Assembly (NCBI GenBank): GCA_001898465.1
Contig: MKTX01000008.1
Location: forward strand, 1-64,000
Direction: 5' to 3'
Source of the DNA: Sphingobacteriales bacterium 39-19
Lineage (GTDB): Bacteria > Bacteroidota > Bacteroidia > Chitinophagales > Chitinophagaceae
DNA: 64,000 nt
The first letter of the stretch is position 1. Every line of letters begins with the position of its first letter. Position numbers and translations under genes: made by a program. This document shows, piece by piece, positions 24,001-33,900 of the stretch. The notes under the pieces are model-generated. The model searched no databases. It was not told where the DNA came from and worked only from the letters and a program-made list of their open reading frames with translations.

Positions 24001-26886
24001 ATCGCTAATTTGTGTCAGCGGCTTCCCGGGAATATCTAACTTAACTGAAGCGCCCGGAATGGCTTTGGCCGTAGTTCCCGGTAATTTCAATTGGTGGGGC
24101 TTGTAGCCGGATGGCATTTCTGTAATTTTAAAACGAAGCCTTTTTTGAGAACGGAATACCACAAACTTTACGGGTGAAGTTTTACTATCAGTTTTGGGAA
24201 CAATGAGGGTGGTATCATTTGGTGCATATGCTTTATCTGTGGGGGTAATAGTTATTTTTCTTTTTCCCGAAGGGGCAGGCATGCTAAAGGATTCCTTTGA
24301 GCCCGTAGGCGCTATCATGACCAGGTTGCCTGATGGTTTATTGGATCCCCGGGTTGGTTTTTTATCGTACGTAAACATAAATTGAGTAGTCGTTTTTGAA
24401 AGTCCGTCCACATCAATATCTGCATGCACTGCCATTCCATTTTCATCTACTACATAACCGGAAAGCATTCCATCGGGTGTAAGAAAAAAATCCTGGTCAA
24501 GCAATTGTTGTCCCCATTTTAACGGTGGATAAGGAGGCTTTGCAGGCAATGTTCCTGCTTTGTACCCATTGGGTTTTGTAATGATTGTACGTGTGGGCCC
24601 CTCTACTGTTGTAACCTGGCCGGTTTGAAATGCTCCTGTTTCCACATCCAGGTTATTAAACTCATACCTTCCTTTAATATTTGTTTTTACGGTAGTAAAT
24701 AATTTGGAAGGATCTGAACTGTTTTTATAACCATTCACCATCACCACTTTTATATTATTCATGGCTTTGGCTTCTGTGTTAGTGGCATCCTCTATTTTAC
24801 CTGCGATACGTGGATTTGAAGGATATAAGGCAATACTATCTATATATGTTTTAATTTCCAGTTGGTGGTTCCAGGTAATAACCTGCCCATAAGTAACCGG
24901 AATGTTGAGGCCCCCCTCTACAGGCGGGGGCATATATTCACCCGTTGCATTAAATGGAAAATGATCCAGTTCTTTATTATACAGCGGGTAAAAACTTTCT
25001 TCTTTTTCTTTAAAAATAAAGTTTCCCTTTTTTGTATCAGGCACACATTTTATATAATACCGGTCTGTTTTGTTATCCGGATCGTGCTGTACAAGATGGC
25101 GGAATAACACAAAGCCATCCTTACCGCTTTCATGAGTTGCTAATTGCCGTGTGGTAGTGATCATTTTTCTGCCATCGCCGGTATTTTCACCTTCGTTGGA
25201 AGGCACAGCAGATAAAACCTTTTTCCTGGTGAGCATTGTTGTTATTGCAGGTAATGCCGAACCTTGCCCATAAGCCATATCCCAAAACTTAGCATTGGTG
25301 GTAGTCACTTTTACTTTAAGTGAATAGCTTTTTACATAAGAAACGAGTGTACCGAGATCGATCCCTTTCCAGGGATCTAGTTTAATATTTACATCGGGGC
25401 TGCAGTAATATTTATCCTCTACCCGTAGGCGAAGTACTTTATATAATTTGCCTTTTGCATTATCACCTATCTCCCCGGAGTGTTTGTATGAAAAATCAGC
25501 ATTTAAAAGCCCTAATGTTTTTTCTGCATTTAAAAAGTTGAATGTAAAACTTCCATCAGGCCCGGTTATCGCAGTAGCAAGCACTTTATCTGCATCGGGC
25601 TTATTGCCGGGGGGAAGAAAACTTGCATTTCCTGTAACGGGTTGTTCATTCATATTTTTCCCGTTAAGAGTGCCTGAAAAAAGATATGTAACCACCAGGC
25701 TTATTTTTCTGCCGGCAAGCGGTTCTGCATCTCCAAGGGGAATATTGTTTTTGTTGTAAGCCAGGTTATCTTCGCCCGGCATAGTAAATTGCATATTTTC
25801 ACCCGATGGTTTCTGTAATTTCTCTTTATTATTGGATGGCAGCGCATCTTTAAACCTATAATATAGTTTTCCTTTTAATTGGCTGAAAGGTACCGGGTCT
25901 GCATTGCCCACCTGGTAACCTGCCGATGCTTTTGGTGGTTTTGTATTTTCTACCAGCCCTGTAATAATAAGACCGGGTGCAGTTGCTTTACCTTTGGTAA
26001 ATGTCACCACTTCACTTTTTCCATTATTTTTAAAACTCACTTGCCTATTCATATCTCTTGCTACTACTTGCACGGCATATAAATGATTGCTGTCTATTTT
26101 AAGATCGTAAGGCTGGGTTACATATTGGTTGCCGGTAAGATTGGTTTTGATTAATGGATTATTGGCTTTGTAGTTCACCGCCGCATTCATGGCATCATTG
26201 GGATCTTGCCCCTGCGGTACTTTCACTACATAAAGATCATACACAATTTGAGCGCCCAGGGTATTTCCAATGGGAGGCGTCCAGCTAAAAACGGTATTGG
26301 GTAGTTGGGCATTTAATTCCTGCCCTTCGTAAGGCGAAGTGATCACGGGTGGCTGAGCCTGGGTAATGCTTATATTAAAACAGGCGCTTCCTATTTCACC
26401 CGGGTCCACCCCATTGGGGGTTACCCGGTGTACCTGTACACATAATTGGTACTGCCCTTCGGGTAATTGGCCATCTTTTAATATTTGCATCCATTGTTCA
26501 TCCGGTATGCCATTATGAACCACATTATTTCTACCCAGGAAAAGCATTTTAGGTACATCATTGATAATCACTTTTGTTTGGTTGGCCGGTAACATAAAAA
26601 CCCCGCCCGTATATTGTTCGCTGGTATGAATAAACAAATCACTTTGCATATTTGCCAATGAGCCATATAAAATAACACCCACATCTTCGGGGCCGCCCAC
26701 AAGCGTGATGATAGCATGGTTGGCTAAGTTTTCGTATGTAGTATAGTTGGAGGAATAGGGTGGTTTTACAACAATATTTACTGCAGTAATATTCTGGCTG
26801 AATATTATTGCCGGAATACCCAGCAGGCAAAGCAGGAAAATAATTTTCTTTAAAAGAAATGTTGTTTTATACATATATTTTTTCAT
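21055..26886 (-). CDS. Giant secreted beta-rich protein (TANFOR-like / carboxypeptidase-regulatory-like repeats)
   Basis: 1943 residues with a signal peptide (about 1-31, ending IPAIIFSQN). An N-terminal domain (about 32-175) is followed by an FN3-like module (ITSPYEGQELNAQLPNTVFS onward). Then come several carboxypeptidase-regulatory-like beta-sandwiches recognised by D-G-x-F/Y strands (TGPDGSFTFNFL, TNIKGRYEFNNLD, GTDGKYVLKGVPAS). The rest (about 1150-1880) is a long series of short beta strands resembling a beta-solenoid or AsmA-like groove. The tail has a Cys cluster: C1888, C1893, C1899, C1900, C1903 and C1933. It is preceded by a barrel protein (10-bp gap) and followed by the FN3 protein. 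I recall related proteins labelled TANFOR-domain; function is unknown. Export, then folding at the surface, is inferred. Confidence 0.65.
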   Translation of the reverse strand: MKKYMYKTTFLLKKIIFLLCLLGIPAIIFSQNITAVNIVVKPPYSSNYTTYENLANHAIITLVGGPEDVGVILYGSLANMQSDLFIHTSEQYTGGVFMLPANQTKVIINDVPKMLFLGRNNVVHNGIPDEQWMQILKDGQLPEGQYQLCVQVHRVTPNGVDPGEIGSACFNISITQAQPPVITSPYEGQELNAQLPNTVFSWTPPIGNTLGAQIVYDLYVVKVPQGQDPNDAMNAAVNYKANNPLIKTNLTGNQYVTQPYDLKIDSNHLYAVQVVARDMNRQVSFKNNGKSEVVTFTKGKATAPGLIITGLVENTKPPKASAGYQVGNADPVPFSQLKGKLYYRFKDALPSNNKEKLQKPSGENMQFTMPGEDNLAYNKNNIPLGDAEPLAGRKISLVVTYLFSGTLNGKNMNEQPVTGNASFLPPGNKPDADKVLATAITGPDGSFTFNFLNAEKTLGLLNADFSYKHSGEIGDNAKGKLYKVLRLRVEDKYYCSPDVNIKLDPWKGIDLGTLVSYVKSYSLKVKVTTTNAKFWDMAYGQGSALPAITTMLTRKKVLSAVPSNEGENTGDGRKMITTTRQLATHESGKDGFVLFRHLVQHDPDNKTDRYYIKCVPDTKKGNFIFKEKEESFYPLYNKELDHFPFNATGEYMPPPVEGGLNIPVTYGQVITWNHQLEIKTYIDSIALYPSNPRIAGKIEDATNTEAKAMNNIKVVMVNGYKNSSDPSKLFTTVKTNIKGRYEFNNLDVETGAFQTGQVTTVEGPTRTIITKPNGYKAGTLPAKPPYPPLKWGQQLLDQDFFLTPDGMLSGYVVDENGMAVHADIDVDGLSKTTTQFMFTYDKKPTRGSNKPSGNLVMIAPTGSKESFSMPAPSGKRKITITPTDKAYAPNDTTLIVPKTDSKTSPVKFVVFRSQKRLRFKITEMPSGYKPHQLKLPGTTAKAIPGASVKLDIPGKPLTQISDKDGYVTFIFDNQASDFNFIITPPADADYEEGHYTISGTKNTLQTVNYSNAYLKKAATISGTITVGPDKKPLAEAEVYIDMGGGKKLSISTGTDGKYVLKGVPASPAEKTVWAGKSGAVPNIISQSKNITISNNNTLDFNLMNDNELLIENIYGFDADIQSKTKQPDGTWLVSGSLIHLPAGENFSLQDEKQSIPFHDLKIKKSGDTKNGIPVGIPAESILVTDLSNIKLMLQKTFGIIQHPASGDQLQVKAENKNGKLMGKIAIQKSTFQFTQEYVKFNDDPSEAMLLTEKPGSFNTDLPSIEVSTSSKKKFGLASLQGKSLNFTLLGFNADADAAQSWIQDNQISLQTIIHINGLPGMSPSAIDVNAGNLVIRPEKLEPLKGDQPIKFNLEKWQFIGNNWQLLQSSSSINIASGTMKTGIIDVPLSDISLEPNHLSIGSYDVNNLTLAGIIPVHVITTTPAFGYNKSIGTDQKAHYELKLIGENGGPGVVIKSLPGMKPGDEMKFQNFSLISNGEQKVNPGNQGNSISFYNIMKVKPLAFTSGADYVNMDCGIDLGIPQLQETSGVIQFSKEAGKLKLLLYPLNVSLHGPGGVDFSANVQFNDHPQNLTEGKFTALGTIHDKEGISLKGILNKTTQAAWIQVDPENQKLPLGGGNTSLANIKGKMEAEMSAGVWKNFVFSGSMQGFKGMEGDTRKTFTVTGSINANNEKVEVKNIPSGFGNIGLTYDIANSRFTGNLQLDKKIGPLSMAGTASLLVDPGGWYFLAGGKLNTPGLGEMSAGLLIGDYNSMPGNVSTQLMQYAYDKNVPPSFKNGIGGFFFTGMKTLPVINIPNYSINLGVISASFGAESGLDGRLWMDFNSTGNEYGIGAMIFAHAYLKGASITCTKFGADARAELGIKGVYATSTGAFSLKGCGSFTISGSIQQCVPTPCLSDGICCKYCGGINKSTGIKIDLLLDSKGNTDMSFGFGNCSGQSTMSGNW

Positions 26887-26896
26887 TTCCGCTTAT

Positions 26897-28660
26897 TTAA
26901 AAATTTAATCCATAAATAAACTGCACGGATAGTTCATCAAAATTTTGAACAATGGTTGTATTTTTCGATTGATTGGTCATATAATTTCCAAGTAATTGAA
27001 AATTATGCTGTGTACCGATGGGTACTGTAAACCCGGCGCTGGCATTTATAGTATATCCATTGCTGTTACCCTTAAAAGTATTTTCAAGGTATGAGCCTGA
27101 TGCATTGAAGATCACTTTTCTTTTTGCCAGTGGCACCATACCACCCAGGGTACCTCCATACGACCCGATATCGCCGGCTGCCGTTGTTGAATGGATATAA
27201 TTCAAGGCTGCATTGGCATTCATACCTTGCTGTATCCAGGTGTGGTTGTAGGTAGTGGTAAGTGAATAGGTATTCAGATCGGGTACCGTTCCCAAATAAC
27301 TTTTTGGTGTACTTAATGATTGATAGCTGCCAACAATATTCAGGTTTTTGATCGTTTTATCATTCACCCATGTAAAGAATGGCATGAGCATAAAGCTGTT
27401 ATTTACCTGTTTGAACAATTCATTGCCCGGTGATGTTTGCAGTGGATTATTGGTAATACCGTAATTGCTGTAATTAAAACTAATGCCAAATCTTTGAGAT
27501 GGAATATAATTAATATTGGCGCTGCCGATAAACCTTTTGGAGGTAGCTGTTTTTTGTTTTTCCAGGTTATCTTTTTGAAAACCTATACTGGTATTTATAT
27601 TCAGCCTGCCACTATCTAATTTAAAATTATTTGCCAGGCTTATTTCCTGTATATCGTTTTGAAAAAAGTAGGCGCCCATAGATTGGTAACCGGGGTCAAT
27701 TCTTTTATACATTAATTGGGCACCCCAGGTTTTTTCCTGGTAACCCATTCTTGTTTCACCGGCAAAATAATAATGGGTACTCAGCTTGTCTCCTGCAAAT
27801 AGCTGCATAATACTATGGGGCCATGCTTTAGAAATTCCGGTGGTATCCTTACCATCCATTTTATTGAGCGTATAGGCGCTGAGGCCTGCATCTGTTACCC
27901 AGCTTATTTTTTTATGAAAAGTAACTTTTGACGTAATGCCAATGGTTGTATTTTCTGCGGGTTGTATGGAGTCATTTAGTTTACTGCTGAGCGATGACTC
28001 TTTATCCCATCCTTTAAAATAAATAAGATCAATATAATTTTTTTGTGTACCATACCCCAGCTTACCGGCAATACCCATGCGTTTATAGGTGGGTGCCGGC
28101 CGCACATACAGGGGATTGGCATTCATACTACTGTCAATAGAAGTGGAGCGCCTAAGCTGGCCATACATAAAACCAATCCTGAATTTTTTTGGTTTTAATT
28201 CAAATCCGGCGCCCAGCATACGGTGACCCGCCAGTGTATAATGTGAGTAAGTGATATTTCGGTAGCCGAGGTGCAGCGTAGCCCATTTATAATGAGGGCT
28301 GATGCCAAACTGGTTAAACGGCTGGTAAAATTTATTTTCAAAATTAGACAGCACAAATGAAAAAGGGATATCCACGCCAAGTACGGTTAATACCGGGTTC
28401 CCATTCAAGAGCCAGCTAAAGTCTCTTTTACGGGCAGGTATGCCGCTTGCTTTATAGTATTCAAATTGCAGGTTTATATTTCCATGAAACTGGAAAGGTT
28501 TTTTTAGATCCAGTTTTTCAATATCCTGGCATAGGGAAGTTTGTACCAGCATTAGGCCTATAATAACAAAAATGAACTGCTTCGTTTTTTTTGAAACTGA
28601 AGCCCGTACAGGTAATAACCCTGGCGTTTGTATCAGCGGTATAGGTGTAATTTCATCCAT
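26897..28660 (-). CDS. Outer-membrane beta-barrel protein of the surface cassette
   Basis: 587 residues. The N-terminus has an unusually long polar stretch (1-28) before the signal core QFIFVIIGLMLVQTSLCQ. The mature part consists almost entirely of alternating amphipathic strands rich in aromatic residues (LHLGYRNITYSHYTLAGHR, FRIGFMYGQLR, YNHTWIQQGMNANAALNYI) and ends in Phe (QFIYGLNF), the C-terminal signature recognised by BAM. It lies 10 bp upstream of the 1943-residue protein, so the pair is cotranscribed. It could be the transporter, anchor or receptor for that protein. I do not recognise a named family. Confidence 0.65.
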   Translation of the reverse strand: MDEITPIPLIQTPGLLPVRASVSKKTKQFIFVIIGLMLVQTSLCQDIEKLDLKKPFQFHGNINLQFEYYKASGIPARKRDFSWLLNGNPVLTVLGVDIPFSFVLSNFENKFYQPFNQFGISPHYKWATLHLGYRNITYSHYTLAGHRMLGAGFELKPKKFRIGFMYGQLRRSTSIDSSMNANPLYVRPAPTYKRMGIAGKLGYGTQKNYIDLIYFKGWDKESSLSSKLNDSIQPAENTTIGITSKVTFHKKISWVTDAGLSAYTLNKMDGKDTTGISKAWPHSIMQLFAGDKLSTHYYFAGETRMGYQEKTWGAQLMYKRIDPGYQSMGAYFFQNDIQEISLANNFKLDSGRLNINTSIGFQKDNLEKQKTATSKRFIGSANINYIPSQRFGISFNYSNYGITNNPLQTSPGNELFKQVNNSFMLMPFFTWVNDKTIKNLNIVGSYQSLSTPKSYLGTVPDLNTYSLTTTYNHTWIQQGMNANAALNYIHSTTAAGDIGSYGGTLGGMVPLAKRKVIFNASGSYLENTFKGNSNGYTINASAGFTVPIGTQHNFQLLGNYMTNQSKNTTIVQNFDELSVQFIYGLNF

Positions 28661-28807
28661 CTTAAAATGCAGCGATTATTTCTTTTGCAATTTTTTGTTA
28701 AGCCTTTATTATGGGCTTCAAAATGCAGGGATCCATAATTTACCTTTTTTAAAAAATTGAATTTTCGTTTATCAAAAAATGAAAAGGAATTTTAATGATA
28801 TAAAATT

Positions 28808-30106
28808 TTACATTTTTATAAATTCCACCCGCCTGTTATTCGCCTTTCCTGCTTCCGTATTATTTGAAGAAACAGGTTGCGATTGGCCCTTCCCGTCTGT
28901 TTGCATCCTGCCGGCTGAAATTCCATACTCTTTTTCCAATACATTTTTTACAGCAGCAGCTCTTTTCTTTGACAGTTCCAGGTTTGTACCTGCGCTACCA
29001 TCACTATCGGTATGGCCCACTAAATTTATCGTAACAGATGGATCTTCTTTGAGTATTTCGGCTATCTGCCGCAGAACGCCGTAAGACTCCGGTTTTATTT
29101 TATCGGAGCCGGTGCTGTAATAAATTCCCGATGTAACAAATTTCCCTTCGGTGATAAGCTTATTCCGCATGTCTGCTGTACTCTCAGCAAACCGAAAATT
29201 GGAAATATAGGCTCTGCCTGCATGTCCCCAATCTTCAAAACCAATCTTGAACATATTGATTTTATTTACAGGTTGCAGCAACCGGGGTGCATCTACAATT
29301 TTATTATCATCCAGGTACATTCGTAACCGATCCTGCTGGCGCCAGATAGAAATCCGAAACACATGATTTGGCATTGATTTTAAAAAAGAGGCCCCGGCTT
29401 TTGTTTCAGAGTTATCATTCATCTGTTTGTTTTCCCAGTTAAATATTTCGAGCGTATTGGGCTGGTATGAATGAAACTCAATGCCTGCTCCCCCTTTCCC
29501 GGGCTTATTGAAACCGAATTTAAATACCGGGTCTTCCCTGGTAACCTTATCAGCAACAATAAAGTAAAAACCAAGAATATTTCTTTCCAGGTATTTTTCA
29601 GCATAATTAAAAACAAGGTCGAATTCTATGGTGAAATTATCGGGTAATGATTTTATAAACTCAGGGAAATACGTAAAATTACCTTTCATCTCAAGCCATT
29701 TTCCATCCTGCCCGTCAATGGTTACTACTTCACCGGATCCATTGGTATTCCATTGGGAAGGAAAGTCTCCCAAATTTACTTTTGAAAAATTATCTATTTC
29801 TATAACCTTATCGCCTGCTACAAAATCAAATTTTGTATTTACCTTAAAGTGGGATGCGGCTTTATCGCTTTCAACCTGATCCTGAGTATCGGCAGAAGAT
29901 TTATTATGAGGTTCTTTTGATTTATTTTTTACGGTTTCCTCCGTCTTATCCAGCCCTTTATCAATTGCTTTATCTACCTTTTGACCGGCTCGTTGTTTTA
30001 CTTTTTGTTCTACCCTTTTTCCCAGTTTATCTAATATTTGTCCCCCGGTATTTTTAAAGAACAGGGTCATCAAACAAAGCACAATAAAGAAAATTATTTT
30101 TTTCAT
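28808..30106 (-). CDS. OmpA-family protein with a lectin-like middle domain
   Basis: 432 residues from the ATG at 30106, where the signal peptide MKKIIFFIVLCLMTLFF begins. A Lys/Glu-rich helical stretch (about 22-80, GKRVEQKVKQRAGQKVDKA) is followed by a beta-sandwich of jelly-roll type (about 85-300) and a C-terminal OmpA/MotB peptidoglycan-binding domain (about 310-432). The last includes the conserved INLVGHTDSDGSAGTNLELSKKRA and NRRVEF ends. It should attach the envelope to peptidoglycan. It lies between the response regulator and the barrel gene, all in one direction. Confidence 0.85.
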   Translation of the reverse strand: MKKIIFFIVLCLMTLFFKNTGGQILDKLGKRVEQKVKQRAGQKVDKAIDKGLDKTEETVKNKSKEPHNKSSADTQDQVESDKAASHFKVNTKFDFVAGDKVIEIDNFSKVNLGDFPSQWNTNGSGEVVTIDGQDGKWLEMKGNFTYFPEFIKSLPDNFTIEFDLVFNYAEKYLERNILGFYFIVADKVTREDPVFKFGFNKPGKGGAGIEFHSYQPNTLEIFNWENKQMNDNSETKAGASFLKSMPNHVFRISIWRQQDRLRMYLDDNKIVDAPRLLQPVNKINMFKIGFEDWGHAGRAYISNFRFAESTADMRNKLITEGKFVTSGIYYSTGSDKIKPESYGVLRQIAEILKEDPSVTINLVGHTDSDGSAGTNLELSKKRAAAVKNVLEKEYGISAGRMQTDGKGQSQPVSSNNTEAGKANNRRVEFIKM

Positions 30107-30279
30107 AGCCTGCAGGTTTGAACGGCAAAGTATTCTACTTAACAAAGCAACGAATTCATATACAGTTCAACAATAGCATGAATATGTTGTTTTTACGAAA
30201 CAGGCTAATCGTTGTCTCTATTTATGATGAATTTGTTTAGGATATAGAATGAATCCAGACAAGGGGGAGAGGTAACCGT

Positions 30280-30912
30280 TTAATGTACAATTTTATCTTT
30301 TAGGGCTTTTGCCACTGCTGCATTTCCGCAATTCACATGCAGCTTTGTATAAATATTCCTTACATGGCCCCTTACGGTGTCAATACTTATAAAGCAGGCA
30401 TCGGCAATCATTTTATAACTAAACCCCTGAACCATCAGGCCCAGTATCTCCAGTTCTCTTTTGCTAAGGTTGTACGAATTTGTTTTCTCCTCCTGGTGAA
30501 ATGAATTCAATACTTTGCGGGCTATCAGCGGAGACAATGGCGATCCCCCTTTTTGAACGGTATCAATCGCTTCAATAAGTTTTGAAAAGGTGGTATTTTT
30601 TAAAATATAGCCGCTGGCTCCATAACACAGGCAATCAAAGAGCCGCTGATCATCATCAAATACCGTATGCATGATGATTTGTGTATCCGGCTTGGTTTCT
30701 TTAATGATTTTCAATCCTTCAATACCATTTACTTCCGGCATATCAATGTCCATGATAACAATATCCGGAAATATAGTTTCCGTAATTTCCTTTGCATTTT
30801 TACAGTTGCTGTAGTCGCCGGCTACGGTATAACCTTCTACCCCCATCAGCAATGTTTTTAAGGATAGCCTCAGTGCTACATTGTCTTCAAAAATCAAGAT
30901 TTTTAATGGCAT
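30280..30912 (-). CDS. NarL/LuxR-type response regulator
   Basis: 210 residues. Receiver domain with phosphoacceptor D55 (IVIMDIDMPE), acidic pair E9-D10, T83 and K105 all in place. The C-terminal LuxR helix-turn-helix (about 145-205) shows LSKRELEILGLMVQGFSYKMIAD and DTVRGHVRNIYTKL. It starts 48 bp after the propeller histidine kinase ends and is its cognate regulator by position. Downstream OmpA-like and barrel genes in the same direction are plausible targets. Confidence 0.92.
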   Translation of the reverse strand: MPLKILIFEDNVALRLSLKTLLMGVEGYTVAGDYSNCKNAKEITETIFPDIVIMDIDMPEVNGIEGLKIIKETKPDTQIIMHTVFDDDQRLFDCLCYGASGYILKNTTFSKLIEAIDTVQKGGSPLSPLIARKVLNSFHQEEKTNSYNLSKRELEILGLMVQGFSYKMIADACFISIDTVRGHVRNIYTKLHVNCGNAAVAKALKDKIVH

Positions 30913-30960
30913 AATAATTTTTAAAATTAAGAAGCTCCTGTTTCTTATACAATAGCATAA

Positions 30961-33900
30961 TCATGCTAAATGTACACGCAAATAAAAAGAGCTGCCATTT
31001 ACGATTTGTTCATTGAGCCCTAATTCCCAACGGTGCTTAGCCGCCCGGTTTTTCATATTGCGTATGCCATTACCGGCAAATGTTGTATTTGGATTGTAGC
31101 CAATACCATCATCCAGTATTTGTAAAGTAAGCTCCCGTTGTTTTACTGAGAAAATAATTTTCACCCGTGTGGCATTAGCGTGTTTAGCTATATTATTTAT
31201 AGCTTCTTTAAAAATAAGGTATAAATCTCTTCTTTGCTCCATGGATAACTCCAGTTTTTGGGCCTGCGGTGGTAAAGCGGCTTCTACCTTTATTTGCCTT
31301 GCCTCCAGTAATTCAGTGGCATATTGAAGCATCCTGGGCAGTGCATTTTCAAGAAGGTCGTTGGCCGGGTTAATGTTCCAAATAATTTCCCGCATCGCTT
31401 CAGAAACCTTATGGCTGTCCTGGTAGATATGTAAAAAAGATTCTTCAACCTTTTCTTTATTGCCTGCATTCATTTTGCCTACCAGGCTTTGATAACTGAT
31501 ATTGGTAAGATTGGCGCCAATTTCATCGTGCAGGTCACGACTAATTGTACTTCTAATTTTTTCTAATTTTTTTATTTGGTTTATCCTGTATTTATATATT
31601 GCATAAAAGATTAAAAAGGCCAAAGCCAGGATGGAAAAATAAAACCATATCGTTTGGGTGAAGGGTACTTTAATGTGAAAAGCAAGTTCTGTATCCTTGC
31701 TTATTATATTGCCTGCTTCATCTACACAACGCAAACCCAATATATATTTCCCGGGGCTTAAATTACTGAAATTAATTTGGCGTTGCCGGCCAAGGTTTAT
31801 CCATTGATGATCACCCCCACCCCATAGCCGGTACTGGTAATTGTTTTGCGAGCCACTGCTTAGGTTTACCCCCGAAAACTGAAAACTGATATCCTTTTCT
31901 GTTGAACTGAGTGATACGATTTTATCTTTTGGAAAATATACTGCATGGCCATTTATTTTACAACCTGTAATGAGTAAGGGAATCCTTTTTTTGGAGATTT
32001 TTAATAATAGGTGGGGATCAAATAGGATGAGCCCTCCAAACCCAGCGGTGCATATACGCCCACCGGGTAAACTATGAAACCGAAAATCCAGGAACTCGGA
32101 GGGGAGGCCATCTGACTGATAAAAATTGGTAAATAATTTCCCGGCTTTATTAAAACAGGCCAATCCGCCATCGGTATTTATCCATAAATTCCCTTGGGCA
32201 TCTTCCATAATATCTTCCACATAGCTGTTACACAGCCCTTTTTCTCTTCCATACACGGTAACGGTGAGATCAAGTGGGTTATAGCGGATGATGCCGGCAT
32301 TGGATCCAATCCAAAAAATATTATTCGTATCAATAAAAATACAAGTAAATGAAATATTCTCCAGAGAAGGCAAATTCACAGGAATAAAAGTATTTTCATC
32401 TTCATCAAAACATAATAACGTATTGCTTTGATCGCTTACAAACCAAAGCCGGCCATTCCTGTCTTCGGCAATATCCATTGGGTAGCGTAACGGGTAACCA
32501 TTTTTAAGCTTGCCTTTAAAATAGGTAAACACATTCTTTTTTTTATCGTACAGGCAAATGCCATTGCCTTTACCAAGCCCAATCCACAGCCTACCTTTAG
32601 CATCGGTATATTGAATGGATATCGCAACGCTGTCCATAACAGCTGGCTTGCCATTGCCGGCGGGCAACCGTCCATATTGCTCATTTTTTATTAGCCAAAA
32701 CATGCCCCCCTGAGTGCCAACCCACAAAGTATCGGGATGATGCATGGTTATTTGCCAAACATAATTGCAGTCAGCTTCACGAATATTACCCTGGAACTTT
32801 ATTTGCTTTTGATGGCCGGTAAGGGTATCATAAATAAACAGGCCTTTGCCATAAGAAGACAGGTAATAGTAATGATGAAGCGGCATGATGAAGTTTACAG
32901 GCACATCTATCATTTTACCGGATGCTTTATCATACAACGGAATAAAATAAAACTGCCCGGAAGAACTGGTTTTTTTCAAAAGCCCGCCCAGGTAATTGAT
33001 ATACCAAATATTACCCTGTATATCCCGTATTGATTTCCCAATTTGATAATTATCGTATTGCTCTTTTAACAGTTTTATGGAATGATTTTCGATGCTGATT
33101 ACATTACAACCATACGACTGGTTAGATATGATGAATTGATTACTGTCAATGCGTGACAGTGTTTGCTTCCATCCCCGTTCATAAGGATAATAGGCACCCC
33201 TAGTGGTTTTATCATTTTTATTAAACAAGAAAATACTATCTATACCCCTTTTAAAAAACAACAGGTAATTGTTACCTGCCTCAAATACTTCTGAATAAAA
33301 TTTATTTCTTAAAAAAGAAAGCCCTGAAAACTCCGGTTTATTTATGTCTTCCAACTTATTTTTATCAAGGTCATATACAAAATTTCCATTGGCCAGGAAA
33401 AACAACAACTGCTTTTGTCCCAGGGTTATTATTTTATTAATAAAAGAAAATCGTTCCTTCCCTATATCAAGCTTCGTATAAGCAGATGGAATAAACCGCA
33501 GTAGTTTACCATGGGGGTTTACATTCAGGATGGCAGTGGGTGTACATAACCAAAGGTTACCATTCGTATCGGGGGTGATAGATTGAATAAAATTATCGTG
33601 CAATTCCATCCCATTTTTCCGGGTATAAAAAAAATTTTTACAGGTACTTTTTTCAAGGTCAAAAAGGGAAAAGCCTGCAGCCGTACCTATTGCCATTTTA
33701 TTGTTCGGCAGCATTTGCAGGCAGCGTACGAAATTAGAAGGAATAGATTGGGGGGTACTGTCATGAAGGAATTTCACGACTTCCGTACCATCAAACCTGT
33801 TAAGTCCATCAGCAGTGGCTATCCAAAGAAACCCGTTTGCATCCTGTACCATATCATAAACGGTGTTACTGCTTAATCCGTCACGGGTTGTAAGTGAGAG

